A stretch of 64,000 nucleotides of DNA from the NCBI RefSeq assembly GCF_900108585.1, contig NZ_UESZ01000001.1, positions 992,001 through 1,056,000 on the forward strand. The letters are read 5' to 3'. Of this stretch, positions 18,215-26,594 are shown in pieces. This DNA comes from Branchiibius hedensis. GTDB lineage: Bacteria; Actinomycetota; Actinomycetes; Actinomycetales; Dermatophilaceae. Under the pieces are notes generated by a model. The model was not told the DNA's origin and searched no databases. It was given only the letters and a program-made list of their open reading frames with translations. A program made the translations under genes and the position numbers. The number at the start of each line of letters is the position of its first letter. The first letter of the stretch is position 1.

Positions 18215-19033
18215 TTAGCGAGTTCGCAGGAACTCACGCGCTCCCCGCAGTCGGGTGGTGAGCACCGCTTGGGTGGCGGTGCTGTCCAGACGTACGTCGC
18301 GTGGTCGCCACTGCTCCATGCCCTGGGTCCGCGACGGCAGACCTGCGGGATCCAGCCCGTCACGAGTCGCAATGAGCTGACCCAGTTCCAGCCGGGACAC
18401 CGCATCAGCACCACCGACGTGATGGATGCCGCGGCGATCGCTGACCGCCAGTTCCACCAACGCGGACGCCAGATCGGCCACGTGCACCGGGCAGCGGAAT
18501 TCGTCGGTGAACAGGAATCCTGCGCTGCCAGAAGCCAGCTCGTGCACGAACTGCTCCGGCTGCGATGAACCGTCGGAGCTGATGATCAACGATGAGCGGG
18601 CGATGATCGCGCCGGGGTCGATCGACGCGACGGCGACTTCGGCGGCTGCCTTCGCCGCGCCGTACGGGGTAATGGGAGACGGATCGTCGGTCTCGACGTA
18701 GGGGGCGGGGCGCCCGGCGAACAGCGCATCCGAGCTGACCTGCACCAGGCGGGCGCCCGCAGCGTGAGAGTGGCTGGCGAGCCGCGCCGCGCCCAGCGCG
18801 GTGACCTGCCAGTCCGCCCCGGCGTACGCCGCGTTGATGATGATCTCGGGCCGCACGTCAGCCAGTACCTCGGTGAGGTCCTGCTGCGACCGCAGGTCCA
18901 GATGCCGCCAGGTGGCCCAGGATTCGCCGGGCCATCGGGCGAAGGTGCCAACGACCTCATGGCCTTGCCCCATCGCCTGCAGGAGCAACTCCTGACCCAG
19001 CAGACCGGTCCCACCGACGATCAGCACCCGCAT
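18215..19033 (-). CDS. RmlD-like NAD(P)-dependent sugar-nucleotide reductase/epimerase
   Basis: A 272-aa extended short-chain dehydrogenase. It has the Rossmann GGTGLLGQELL, the catalytic YGAAK (YxxxK) after VSSDALFAG, and an AAYAGAD segment typical of dTDP-4-dehydrorhamnose reductase (RmlD) relatives. No other rhamnose genes are nearby, so the substrate is unclear. ATG 19033 (MRVLIVGG) was chosen because it starts directly at the first beta-strand; longer starts would extend into the acnA promoter region. Confidence 0.8.
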   Translation of the reverse strand: MRVLIVGGTGLLGQELLLQAMGQGHEVVGTFARWPGESWATWRHLDLRSQQDLTEVLADVRPEIIINAAYAGADWQVTALGAARLASHSHAAGARLVQVSSDALFAGRPAPYVETDDPSPITPYGAAKAAAEVAVASIDPGAIIARSSLIISSDGSSQPEQFVHELASGSAGFLFTDEFRCPVHVADLASALVELAVSDRRGIHHVGGADAVSRLELGQLIATRDGLDPAGLPSRTQGMEQWRPRDVRLDSTATQAVLTTRLRGAREFLRTR

Positions 19034-19157
19034 CCGTCGATCGTAGGACCGAAGGGCTGCCACCACGGCGCCAGCGGTGGGAGGATCGGGAGCGGGCCAC
19101 ACCGAACGTCAGGTTAGGTCTGCCTTCGCTGAAACGGCGCGGGCGGATGTGAGAACA

Positions 19158-19177
19158 TTATCTTGACGTCAAGATAA
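19158..19177. promoter_or_regulatory. Perfect 20-bp palindrome upstream of acnA
   Basis: TTATCTTGACGTCAAGATAA is a perfect 20-bp palindrome that ends 23 bp before the acnA GTG; AAGGAG (19190-19195) is the ribosome site. It is AT-rich in a GC-rich setting and sits where an operator would block transcription. The regulator is not identifiable from the window. Confidence 0.75.
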
Positions 19178-19200
19178 ATCGATCGGACGAAGGAGTCGTC

Positions 19201-21864
19201 GTGAGCAGCGACAGCTTTGGTGCCAAGGGCACGCTCGAGGTAGGGGACAGCTCCTACGAGATCTACCGGATCAACACCGTCGAGGGGAGTGCGACGCTGC
19301 CGTTCAGCCTCAAGGTGCTGTTGGAGAACCTGCTGCGGACCGAGGACGGCGCCAACGTCACCAAGGAGCAGATCAGCGCCCTGGGTAGCTGGGATGAGAA
19401 CGCCCAGCCCGACACCGAGATCCAGTTCACCCCGGCCCGCGTGATCATGCAGGACTTCACCGGTGTGCCGTGTGTCGTGGACCTGGCCACCATGCGCGAG
19501 GCCGTCGTCGACCTGGGCGGTGACGCCACCAAGATCAACCCGCTGGCTCCCGCCGAGATGGTCATCGACCACTCCGTCATCATCGATGTGTTCGGCCGCC
19601 CGGATGCCTTCGAGAAGAACGTCGAGATCGAGTACGGCCGCAACCGCGAGCGCTACCAGTTCCTGCGCTGGGGCCAGACCGCGTTCGACGACTTCAAGGT
19701 CGTCCCCCCGGGCACCGGTATCGTGCACCAGGTCAACATCGAGCACCTTGCCCGCACGGTCATGACCCGTGACGGCAAGGCCTACCCCGACTCCTGCGTC
19801 GGCACCGACAGCCACACCACCATGGTCAACGGCATCGGCGTCCTCGGCTGGGGCGTCGGCGGTATCGAGGCCGAGGCCGCGATGCTCGGCCAGCCGGTCT
19901 CGATGCTCATCCCGCGCGTGGTCGGCTTCAAGCTGAGCGGCAAGATCCCCGCCGGTGTGACCGCGACCGACGTCGTGCTCACCATCACCCAGATGCTGCG
20001 GCAGCACGGTGTGGTCGGCAAGTTCGTGGAGTTCTACGGCGAAGGCGTCGCCTCGGTGCCGCTGGCCAACCGCGCCACCATCGGCAACATGAGCCCCGAA
20101 TTCGGTTCCACCTGTGCGATTTTCCCGATCGACGAGGTCACGCTGGACTACCTGCGCCTGACCGGTCGCTCCGAGGAGCAGGTCGCCCTCGTTGAGGCCT
20201 ACACCAAGGAACAGGGCCTGTGGCACGACCCGTCGCACGAGCCGCGCTTCTCTGAGTACCTGGAACTGGACCTGTCGACGGTCGTGCCGTCGATCGCCGG
20301 CCCGAAGCGCCCGCAGGACCGGATCGTGCTGGCCGAGTCCAAGCAGCAGTTCGCGCTCGACGTGAAGAACTACGGGGTCGAGGGCAACTACCGCGAGGTG
20401 CCGGTCACCGACGCCAGCGGAAACTCCTTCGGGCTCAAGGACGGTGCGGTCGTGATCGCCTCGATCACCTCCTGCACCAACACCTCCAACCCGTCGGTGA
20501 TGATGGCCGCTGCGCTGCTGGCTAAGAACGCCGTCGACAAGGGCCTGACCTCCAAGCCGTGGGTGAAGACCTCCATGGCGCCGGGTTCGCAGGTCGTCAC
20601 CGGTTACTACGAGAAGGCCGGTCTGTGGCCCTACCTGGAGAAGCTCGGCTTCTACCTGGTCGGTTATGGCTGTACGACGTGTATCGGCAACTCCGGTCCG
20701 CTGAACGAGGAGATCTCGGCGGCCATCAACGAGAACGACCTGACCGTCACCTCGGTGCTGTCCGGTAACCGTAACTTCGAGGGCCGCATCAACCCCGACG
20801 TGAAGATGAACTATCTGGCCTCGCCGCCGCTGGTCATCGCCTACGCGCTCGCGGGCACGATGGACTTCGACTTCGACACCGACCCGCTGGGTCAGGACGC
20901 CGCAGGCAACGACATCTTCCTGAAGGACATCTGGCCGGACCCGGCGCAGGTCGAGTCCACCATCGCCGCGTCCATGGACCGCGACATGTTCATCAAGGAC
21001 TACGCCGACGTCTTCGCCGGTGACGAGCGCTGGCAGTCGCTGCCCACCCCCGAAGGCAACACCTTCGAGTGGGCTGAGGACTCGACGTACGTGCGTAAGC
21101 CCCCGTACTTCGAGGGTATGGCGCACACGCCGAGCCCGGTCAGCGACATCTCGGGTGCCCGCGTGCTGGCCAAGCTGGGTGACTCGGTGACCACCGACCA
21201 CATCAGCCCGGCCGGTTCGATCAAGGCCGACAGCCCGGCCGGCAAGTACCTCACCGAGCACGGCGTCGAGCGCAAGGACTTCAACTCCTACGGCTCGCGG
21301 CGCGGTAACCACGAGGTCATGGTGCGCGGCACCTTCGCCAACATCCGGCTGCGCAACCAGCTGCTGGACGACGTCGAGGGCGGCTACACCCGCGACTTCA
21401 CCGTCGAGGGCGCGCCGCAGGCGTTCATCTACGACGCCGCGGAGAACTACGCCAAGGCCGGCACCCCGCTGGTCGTGCTGGGTGGCAAGGAGTACGGCTC
21501 CGGGTCTTCGCGTGACTGGGCCGCCAAGGGCACCCGGCTGCTGGGTGTGAAGGCGGTCATCACCGAGTCGTTCGAGCGCATCCACCGCTCCAACCTGATC
21601 GGGATGGGTGTGCTGCCGCTGCAGTTCCCGGCCGGTCAGAACGCCGACTCGCTCGGCCTGGACGGCACCGAGACCTTCGACATCACCGGCGTGACCGCGC
21701 TGAACGAAGGGACGACGCCCAAGACCGTGCACGTCACCGCCACCAAGACCGACGGCTCGAAGGTCGAGTTCGACGCGGTGGTCCGGATCGACACCCCCGG
21801 TGAGGCCGACTACTACCGCAACGACGGCATCCTGCAGTACGTGCTGCGTTCGCTGGTGAACTGA
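19201..21864 (+). CDS. acnA: Aconitate hydratase
   Basis: An 887-aa monomeric aconitase (IRP1/AcnA type) interconverting citrate and isocitrate in the TCA cycle. The 4Fe-4S ligands are visible in [13 protein letters not shown] and [14 protein letters not shown]; the HMPTDSH-equivalent is [12 protein letters not shown]. The C-terminal swivel domain carries the [13 protein letters not shown] active-site loop. GTG 19201 follows a strong AAGGAG. It is preceded by a palindromic operator candidate and followed by a clear hairpin terminator, so it appears to be monocistronic. Confidence 0.96.
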   Translation: MSSDSFGAKGTLEVGDSSYEIYRINTVEGSATLPFSLKVLLENLLRTEDGANVTKEQISALGSWDENAQPDTEIQFTPARVIMQDFTGVPCVVDLATMREAVVDLGGDATKINPLAPAEMVIDHSVIIDVFGRPDAFEKNVEIEYGRNRERYQFLRWGQTAFDDFKVVPPGTGIVHQVNIEHLARTVMTRDGKAYPDSCVGTDSHTTMVNGIGVLGWGVGGIEAEAAMLGQPVSMLIPRVVGFKLSGKIPAGVTATDVVLTITQMLRQHGVVGKFVEFYGEGVASVPLANRATIGNMSPEFGSTCAIFPIDEVTLDYLRLTGRSEEQVALVEAYTKEQGLWHDPSHEPRFSEYLELDLSTVVPSIAGPKRPQDRIVLAESKQQFALDVKNYGVEGNYREVPVTDASGNSFGLKDGAVVIASITSCTNTSNPSVMMAAALLAKNAVDKGLTSKPWVKTSMAPGSQVVTGYYEKAGLWPYLEKLGFYLVGYGCTTCIGNSGPLNEEISAAINENDLTVTSVLSGNRNFEGRINPDVKMNYLASPPLVIAYALAGTMDFDFDTDPLGQDAAGNDIFLKDIWPDPAQVESTIAASMDRDMFIKDYADVFAGDERWQSLPTPEGNTFEWAEDSTYVRKPPYFEGMAHTPSPVSDISGARVLAKLGDSVTTDHISPAGSIKADSPAGKYLTEHGVERKDFNSYGSRRGNHEVMVRGTFANIRLRNQLLDDVEGGYTRDFTVEGAPQAFIYDAAENYAKAGTPLVVLGGKEYGSGSSRDWAAKGTRLLGVKAVITESFERIHRSNLIGMGVLPLQFPAGQNADSLGLDGTETFDITGVTALNEGTTPKTVHVTATKTDGSKVEFDAVVRIDTPGEADYYRNDGILQYVLRSLVN

Positions 21865-21896
21865 CTTGCGTTAGAAGGACATTCGCCAGTACGGCG

Positions 21897-21928
21897 CGAA
21901 GGGGAGTCCCGTTGGGGGCTCCCCTTCG
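21897..21928 (+). terminator. acnA terminator hairpin
   Basis: Perfect 10-bp stem CGAAGGGGAG/CTCCCCTTCG with a 12-nt loop, 32 bp after the acnA stop. There is no long T-tract, as is usual in high-GC actinobacteria. Confidence 0.75.
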
Positions 21929-21957
21929 TCGTACCCGAGTGAGCTCCCCAGGCCGTT

Positions 21958-22066
21958 TGGCACGCGATTGCGATGTGCTCGCACGATGGGCATGCGATTG
22001 CGGGGTGAAGCAGCACATGACCACGATCCTGTGCCAGTCGCGACGCCTGACCGCAATTCCGTGCTA
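21958..22066. repeat. Dyad-symmetric four-box intergenic element, copy A
   Basis: Four related 14-bp boxes: TGGCACGCGATTGC (21958-21971) and GGGCATGCGATTGC (21988-22001) in direct orientation, then ACGATCCTGTGCCA (22023-22036) and GCAATTCCGTGCTA (22053-22066) as inverted versions. The boxes in each pair start exactly 30 bp apart, and both nested pairs share one dyad centre (22012). The sequence between boxes is not symmetric. It lies between the acnA terminator and the convergent small membrane-protein gene. A second copy with the same geometry lies at 55890-55997. Confidence 0.75.
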
Positions 22067-22070
22067 CTGG

Positions 22071-22271
22071 CTACCTCTTGGCGATGAAGTCTCGGCCGAA
22101 CGCCCAGTAGGCGCCGACGAGAATCGACAGCACGATCGCGACGACGAGCACCACGGAGTGCGCGCCGGTCATGGCGTAGACGACCCAGACGATGCCGGCG
22201 ACGATGCTGAGGATCACCCCGGCGCGGTTGGCGGTCTGAAGTTGCTGCGGGGAGTCAGTCGGTTGAGTCAT
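22071..22271 (-). CDS. Small two-helix membrane protein
   Basis: A 66-aa protein with a polar N-terminus (MTQPTDSPQQLQTANR), two hydrophobic helices (about 17-34 and 38-57) joined by TGAHS, and a basic C-terminus (GRDFIAKR). AGGAGAG sits 5 bp before the ATG, a good ribosome site, which supports a real gene. I recognise no family; small proteins of this shape are common in actinobacteria. The gene stands alone, its 3' end a few bases from the four-box repeat. Confidence 0.7.
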   Translation of the reverse strand: MTQPTDSPQQLQTANRAGVILSIVAGIVWVVYAMTGAHSVVLVVAIVLSILVGAYWAFGRDFIAKR

Positions 22272-22311
22272 CGCTTCTCTCCTGATACGTGATGGACTGC
22301 GGCGAGCTCAA

Positions 22312-22911
22312 CTATGGCCTACCCGACGTCGGCGAGGGCGCGACGCGCCAGTCAGGGCGGTCGGTGGCCAGCGCAGCGTAGGTGTATCCGTCGATCCAAC
22401 CCAGTGCGTGGTGCCACGAATCCTGGACGCCGTGCTGCTCGCGACGCATCCCGGCCTTTTCCAAGACCCGTACAGATGCGAGGTTGTCGGCGAAACACCC
22501 GGCAGTGACCCGGCGCAGACCCAGGTCGACGAAGGCGGCGTCCAGCAGCCCGCGCGCGATCGCGGTTGCGACACCCCGGCCCGCACGCTCGGGTCGCACG
22601 ATGTAGCCGATGCTGGCCTCGGTCGCTTGAGGCCACCCGGGCTGGCCCATCCCATTGGTCAACTCGAGGAATCCCATCCCGACCACCTCGCCGTCGAGGA
22701 TTGCAGCACAGGAGAAGTCGGTGTCGCTGGTGGCCACTGCGCTCCATTCGCCGCGGAAGGCCGTTGGCTCGACGTGAGTGCGAAGCATCCACTCGTTCAC
22801 CGGCTCCAGGTTGCGGAACGCGAGCAGATCCTCGATTTCCGCTGCACTGGGGTAACGCAAGGTCAGTCCAGCGACGTCCTTGGGCCAGGGTTGCGACATG
22901 GCGCTCATCAT
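22312..22911 (-). CDS. GNAT family N-acetyltransferase (RimJ/RimL-like)
   Basis: A 199-aa GNAT protein of the RimJ/L type: LTLRYPSAAEIEDLLAFRN at the start, IGYIVRPERAGRGVATAIARGLLDAAF (acetyl-CoA loop) and the closing GCFADNLASVRVLEKAGMRREQ motif. Such enzymes acetylate protein N-termini, antibiotics or small amines; the substrate cannot be predicted. Several clustered starts exist (ATG 22911, 22908, 22899); none has a strong ribosome site. Confidence 0.85.
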   Translation of the reverse strand: MMSAMSQPWPKDVAGLTLRYPSAAEIEDLLAFRNLEPVNEWMLRTHVEPTAFRGEWSAVATSDTDFSCAAILDGEVVGMGFLELTNGMGQPGWPQATEASIGYIVRPERAGRGVATAIARGLLDAAFVDLGLRRVTAGCFADNLASVRVLEKAGMRREQHGVQDSWHHALGWIDGYTYAALATDRPDWRVAPSPTSGRP

Positions 22912-23037
22912 CACGGCCGGACCAGGTAGGTGTCGACTGGTTAAGGGGCAGAAATTTTCGGTCCGAAAGACCCCATCGTAAGAACTTTCGGTGTCTCATA
23001 GATAACTGGAAACAATTTCCTGACCGGAGGTCCCATC

Positions 23038-24381
23038 GTGCCTGCTTCATCGTCCCGTCAGTCCGTCCGCAGCAGCGTTGCTCCGGTAGCTCTTCCGCGT
23101 CTCAGCCGCCGGCAGCTGGTGATCGGCGGTGGTGCCATGGCTGCCGGCGGCCTGCTGCTCGCCGGGCCGTCCAGCGCCGCATCCGCCACGACCCGGGCCG
23201 TCACCGGCAGGGATCAGAAGATTGCCAACCACCACTTCCGGGCGCCCTTCGACTTCCTGCGGGGCAGCCGCGACGGTGTACTGCCCTCGGCCGCCGGGTT
23301 GCGTCTGTTGCACCCCACCAAGCAACGCAAGTACGCCGACCTGGCGGCAGGCAGCAAAACTGTCACCTACGACTACGGTTCCTGGACCTCGCCGTGGCTC
23401 AGCCAGGGATTCGGGCTCACCGAGTTGATCAGTTCGTGGAACGCCGAGACCCCGAACGGCACCTGGATCGAGTCGCAGGTGCGTGGCGTCGACGAGACCG
23501 GCGCGACGTCCGATTGGTTCGTGCTCGGCCGCTGGTGCAGCAACGACCTGGCCGATGGTGGTGCGATCAGCCGCACGTCCGTTGACGGGCAGGGCACCGA
23601 CATCGCGACCGTGTGGACCGACACCCTGCACCTGTACGACGACCACACCTTCGGCAAGGTGCAGTTGCGAATCCTGTTGATGCGCAGGGCTGGAACGCAC
23701 CTGACCCCCACCGTCCGCTTCTTCGGCGCCGTGGCCTCGAACCTGCCGGACGACGTACCGGCCACCAGTTCGTTCGGCCTGCGTAGGGGCGTTGCCCTGC
23801 CGGTGCCGACCTATTCCCAGGAGCTGCACGAGGGTCAGTATCCGCAGTGGGACAACGGGGGAGAGGCGTGGTGTTCCCCGACCTCGACGTCCATGGTGGT
23901 TGCTTATTGGCATAAGGGCCCGAGCGCTAAGGATCTTGCCTGGGTGGAGCCCAAAGTGGACCCCCAGGTGGCGTACGCCGCGCGCAACACCTACGACGCG
24001 GCGTACGAAGGATGCGGCAACTGGCCCTTCAACACGGCGTACGCCGGCCGGTACGGCTTGGAGGGGTACGTCACCCGGCTGCGCAACCTACGCGAAGCCG
24101 AACCCTTCATCCGGGCAGGCATTCCGTTGATCACCTCGGTCGCGTTCGAGCCGGGGGAGTTGGACGGTGCCGGTTACAGCACCGACGGGCACCTGATCGT
24201 GCTGGCCGGATTCACCGACACGGGCGACGTGGTGGTCAACGACCCGGCCAGCCATCTGATCAAGTCCGACGACGCCGTGCGCACGACCTACCGTCGCGAC
24301 CAGTACGAGAAGGTCTGGCTCGCCGCCAGCGGTGGAACGGCGTACGTCATTCACCCGACGTGGCTGCGCCCGCGACGGTGA
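23038..24381 (+). CDS. Tat-exported C39-like cysteine peptidase family protein
   Basis: A 447-aa protein. The N-terminus has a twin-arginine-type signal (LSRRQLVIGGGAMAAGGLLLAG, ending near SSAASA). A C-terminal C39-like papain-fold domain carries WCSPTSTSM (catalytic Cys region), GHLIVLAGFTDTGD (His) and VNDPAS (Asp). The middle is a beta-rich region of unknown fold. The function is probably extracellular or cell-wall-associated peptidase activity. GTG 23038 is preceded by GGAGG. The upstream 126-bp gap contains the small perfect inverted repeat TTTCGG/CCGAAA (22956-22968). A smaller relative lies at 41109. Confidence 0.82.
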   Translation: MPASSSRQSVRSSVAPVALPRLSRRQLVIGGGAMAAGGLLLAGPSSAASATTRAVTGRDQKIANHHFRAPFDFLRGSRDGVLPSAAGLRLLHPTKQRKYADLAAGSKTVTYDYGSWTSPWLSQGFGLTELISSWNAETPNGTWIESQVRGVDETGATSDWFVLGRWCSNDLADGGAISRTSVDGQGTDIATVWTDTLHLYDDHTFGKVQLRILLMRRAGTHLTPTVRFFGAVASNLPDDVPATSSFGLRRGVALPVPTYSQELHEGQYPQWDNGGEAWCSPTSTSMVVAYWHKGPSAKDLAWVEPKVDPQVAYAARNTYDAAYEGCGNWPFNTAYAGRYGLEGYVTRLRNLREAEPFIRAGIPLITSVAFEPGELDGAGYSTDGHLIVLAGFTDTGDVVVNDPASHLIKSDDAVRTTYRRDQYEKVWLAASGGTAYVIHPTWLRPRR

Positions 24382-24385
24382 CATC

Positions 24386-24406
24386 TGTATAGGTTGGACC
24401 TATACA
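24386..24406. promoter_or_regulatory. Inverted repeat 1 before the YtrA-type regulator
   Basis: Perfect arms TGTATAGGT and ACCTATACA around TGG. It overlaps a possible -35 (TTGGAC, 24394-24399) and abuts a second, larger inverted repeat. GntR/YtrA-type regulators generally bind such TGTA...TACA palindromes at their own promoter, so autoregulation is likely. Confidence 0.65.
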
Positions 24407-24452
24407 ACCTCCTGTATCTGTACTAGTATTACAGGTACAGATACAGGAGGTT
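24406..24452. promoter_or_regulatory. Inverted repeat 2, containing the Shine-Dalgarno sequence of the YtrA-type gene
   Basis: Perfect 17-bp arms AACCTCCTGTATCTGTA (24406-24422) and TACAGATACAGGAGGTT (24436-24452) around a 13-nt spacer. The right arm contains AGGAGG, the ribosome site for GTG 24458, and the left arm contains its exact complement CCTCCT. If transcription starts upstream of the left arm, the RNA would sequester the ribosome site; as DNA it can be an operator. Confidence 0.7.
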
Positions 24453-24457
24453 TGTGC

Positions 24458-24850
24458 GTGCTGATCACTCTGGACCCCACGAGCGACGTCCCGATGTACG
24501 TGCAGATCCGGGATCAGATCATCGTGGCCATCGCTCGGCGCAGATTACGCGCCGGCGAAGCGCTCGCGTCGGTGCGCCAACTGAGTGCCAGTTTCGGGAT
24601 CAGTCCGGCGACCGTTGTCAAGGCGTACGACGACCTGCGCGCCGACGGCTACCTGCGGACTGCAGCAAAGTCCGGCTCGGTGATTGCCGTGGACCCGGAA
24701 ACCCCTGCGGACATTGACGATCCGGCGATCGAGCTGCGCTGGCGTGCCGACCTCGAGACGGTCATCGCCCGTGCCTATGCGCGAGGGATGCCGGCCGACC
24801 GGATCCGTCGGATCGTTGCCGAGGTCCTGGCTGACCTGGAGAGGAACTGA
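24458..24850 (+). CDS. GntR family transcriptional regulator, YtrA subfamily
   Basis: A 130-aa regulator starting at GTG 24458. The N-terminal winged helix is intact (DVPMYVQIRDQIIVAIARRRLRAGEALASVRQLSASFGISPATVVKAYDDLRADGYLRT). Only a short C-terminal helical tail follows (about residues 95-130), the mark of the YtrA subfamily. Such regulators control adjacent membrane-transport or envelope-stress genes. The membrane protein gene starts 1 bp downstream, so the two form an operon controlled by the inverted repeats upstream. Confidence 0.9.
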   Translation: MLITLDPTSDVPMYVQIRDQIIVAIARRRLRAGEALASVRQLSASFGISPATVVKAYDDLRADGYLRTAAKSGSVIAVDPETPADIDDPAIELRWRADLETVIARAYARGMPADRIRRIVAEVLADLERN

Positions 24851-24851
24851 G

Positions 24852-25934
24852 ATGTTGTCGTTGGTCAATGCGCTCGTCGCAGCCGTCATCGGTATCAGCA
24901 TCGCGCTGGTGCCCCGACTCTCGCGGCCCGATGTCCCGCTGGGCGTGAACGTCCCCAGCGGTCGCCGCGACGATCCCGTCGTTCGCAGGGCCGTGCGGCG
25001 CTTCGAAGCGATGGTGCTCGTCGCCACCGCGGTCGCCGTGGCCCTCGCGCTGATCCTCTCCACGCACGCAGTGGTGATCGCATCGCTGCTGCCACTGCTC
25101 CTGCTCCTGGTCGCGGCGGTGGCCTGGGCCGCATGCCGCCGATCGATCATGCGGGCGAAGGCGGAACAGCGCTGGTACGACGACGTTTCCGTCGCCATGG
25201 TGGCCCCAGCGACACCCCAGAAAGTGCGGCAGCTGTGGTGGGGGTATGCCGTGGCCGGGGTCGTGCTGGCGGTAACCGCTGTCATTGGCGCTACGCGCTG
25301 GGACCGGCTGCCCTCGCCGTACCCCACCCACTTCGGCGGCGACGGACACGCTGACTCCTATGCCGACAAGACCGTGTGGAGCGTCTTCGGTCCGCTGATC
25401 ATCATGGTCATCGTGATAGCGGGACTCGCTGTCCTGCAGTGGATTACGCTTCGACACGGCACTCGCCAATACGCCGACGGCACTTCCGATGCGGGAGCCG
25501 ACCGGGCGCGGATGCTGACCCACCTCACGCAATGGGTGCTCAATGTCAGCGCGGTGTTGGTGGCTGTCGTGGTTGCGGCCATCAGCGTGACGATCTATCT
25601 GGGCGGTTCGTCGGCGGCCGTCGCCGCCGTCACCCTCGCGATGGTCGCCGTCGTCCTGCTCGGTGTCCTGATCAGCGTGATCGTCGCAATGCAGAAATTG
25701 CGCCGGCAGCCCGCAGCGCCGGGCAGCGGGCCGGACGCACCGGACGATGATGCGCACTGGAAGGGCGGCCTGGTCTACGTCAACCGCGATGACCCGGCGG
25801 CGTTCGTCCCCAAGCGCACGGGTGTGGGGTTCACGGTGAACTTCGGCAGTCCCGCGGGCAAGACGATCTCTATCGCCTTCGTGGTCGTCATCCTGCTGAT
25901 CACAGTCGGCACCATCGTTGCGAGCGGCGGCTGA
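24852..25934 (+). CDS. DUF1648/DUF5808 multispanning membrane protein
   Basis: A 360-aa protein with about eight hydrophobic helices. A DUF1648-like motif lies in the middle (WDRLPSPYPTHFGGDGHADSYADKTVW). Near the C-terminus is a DUF5808-like segment (HWKGGLVYVNRDDPAAFVPKRTGVGFTVNF) followed by a last helix. Proteins of this class occur next to YtrA-type regulators in Gram-positives and resemble SdpI-type immunity or envelope-stress proteins; the function here is not established. ATG 24852 lies 1 bp after the regulator stop. Confidence 0.82.
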   Translation: MLSLVNALVAAVIGISIALVPRLSRPDVPLGVNVPSGRRDDPVVRRAVRRFEAMVLVATAVAVALALILSTHAVVIASLLPLLLLLVAAVAWAACRRSIMRAKAEQRWYDDVSVAMVAPATPQKVRQLWWGYAVAGVVLAVTAVIGATRWDRLPSPYPTHFGGDGHADSYADKTVWSVFGPLIIMVIVIAGLAVLQWITLRHGTRQYADGTSDAGADRARMLTHLTQWVLNVSAVLVAVVVAAISVTIYLGGSSAAVAAVTLAMVAVVLLGVLISVIVAMQKLRRQPAAPGSGPDAPDDDAHWKGGLVYVNRDDPAAFVPKRTGVGFTVNFGSPAGKTISIAFVVVILLITVGTIVASGG

Positions 25935-25938
25935 GGGG

Positions 25939-26550
25939 TTACCGGTCGAGATGGGCCTGCGTGAGTAGTGTCAGTTCCGCGACGAAGGTCTGCTGGTCGA
26001 TCGCGGGTTGCTCGAGCACCCACTGCACGCAGAGGTGCTCCACCAATCGCACCAACAGCCACGCACTGCTGGCCGCGGGCAGCCGGGCCGACGTGCCGCC
26101 GGTCGCGGTCAAGTAGACGGCGACCAGGTCTTCGATCCGGCGCTCGACCAGTTGCACGTGTCCGGCGACCTGCGACTGTGGCAACTCGAGGCGGACGACC
26201 CGCACGTACTCACGGTGTCGCGTCAGAACTTCCAACAACGCGGTGAACGCCGCGTGCAGTAGTTCGGGCACCGGTAGGTGCATGGCCTCGAGGTAGGCGG
26301 CGGCGACCTCGTCACCGATCTGCGCGGAGTAGCGGTCGACGACCGCGGAGACGATCGCCGCCTTGTCCGGGAAGTACTGGTAGAGCGAACCGGGGCTGAT
26401 CCCGGCGCGCTCGGCGATGCGGTTGGTGGTCAGCCGGGCCAGTCCGTCGGCTACGAGCAGATCGCGAGCCGCTTCGACGATCCGGTCGACCATCGCCCGC
26501 GAGCGCGGTTGCTGCGGCTGGCGCCGCATCCGGTCAGCTGCGGTCGCCAT
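25939..26550 (-). CDS. TetR family transcriptional regulator
   Basis: A 203-aa TetR repressor. The N-terminal helix-turn-helix is RIVEAARDLLVADGLARLTTNRIAERAGISPGSLYQYFPDKAAIV (about 23-68); the C-terminal ligand/dimer domain has no recognisable ligand motif. It is transcribed divergently from the DUF2236 oxygenase, the classic arrangement for a repressor of its neighbour, and an imperfect palindrome lies between them. The 3' end lies 4 bp from the end of the upstream convergent membrane-protein gene. Confidence 0.9.
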   Translation of the reverse strand: MATAADRMRRQPQQPRSRAMVDRIVEAARDLLVADGLARLTTNRIAERAGISPGSLYQYFPDKAAIVSAVVDRYSAQIGDEVAAAYLEAMHLPVPELLHAAFTALLEVLTRHREYVRVVRLELPQSQVAGHVQLVERRIEDLVAVYLTATGGTSARLPAASSAWLLVRLVEHLCVQWVLEQPAIDQQTFVAELTLLTQAHLDR

Positions 26551-26561
26551 GCGCGACTTGT

Positions 26562-26581
26562 ATGCGAGTAATTGCTCGTGT
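26562..26581. promoter_or_regulatory. Imperfect palindrome between tetR and the DUF2236 gene
   Basis: ATGCGAGTAATTGCTCGTGT: the 10-bp half-sites match at 7 positions, around a CGAG...CTCG core. It is 11 bp from the tetR start and 13 bp from the oxygenase start, so a bound TetR dimer would cover both promoters. Confidence 0.55.
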
Positions 26582-26594
26582 CACGGTTCTCAGT

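Noticed and set aside
19114-21732. A long open frame on the - strand antisense to acnA.
   Set aside because: The + strand encodes complete aconitase; the antisense frame is low-complexity Arg/Gly/Val-rich and resembles no protein.
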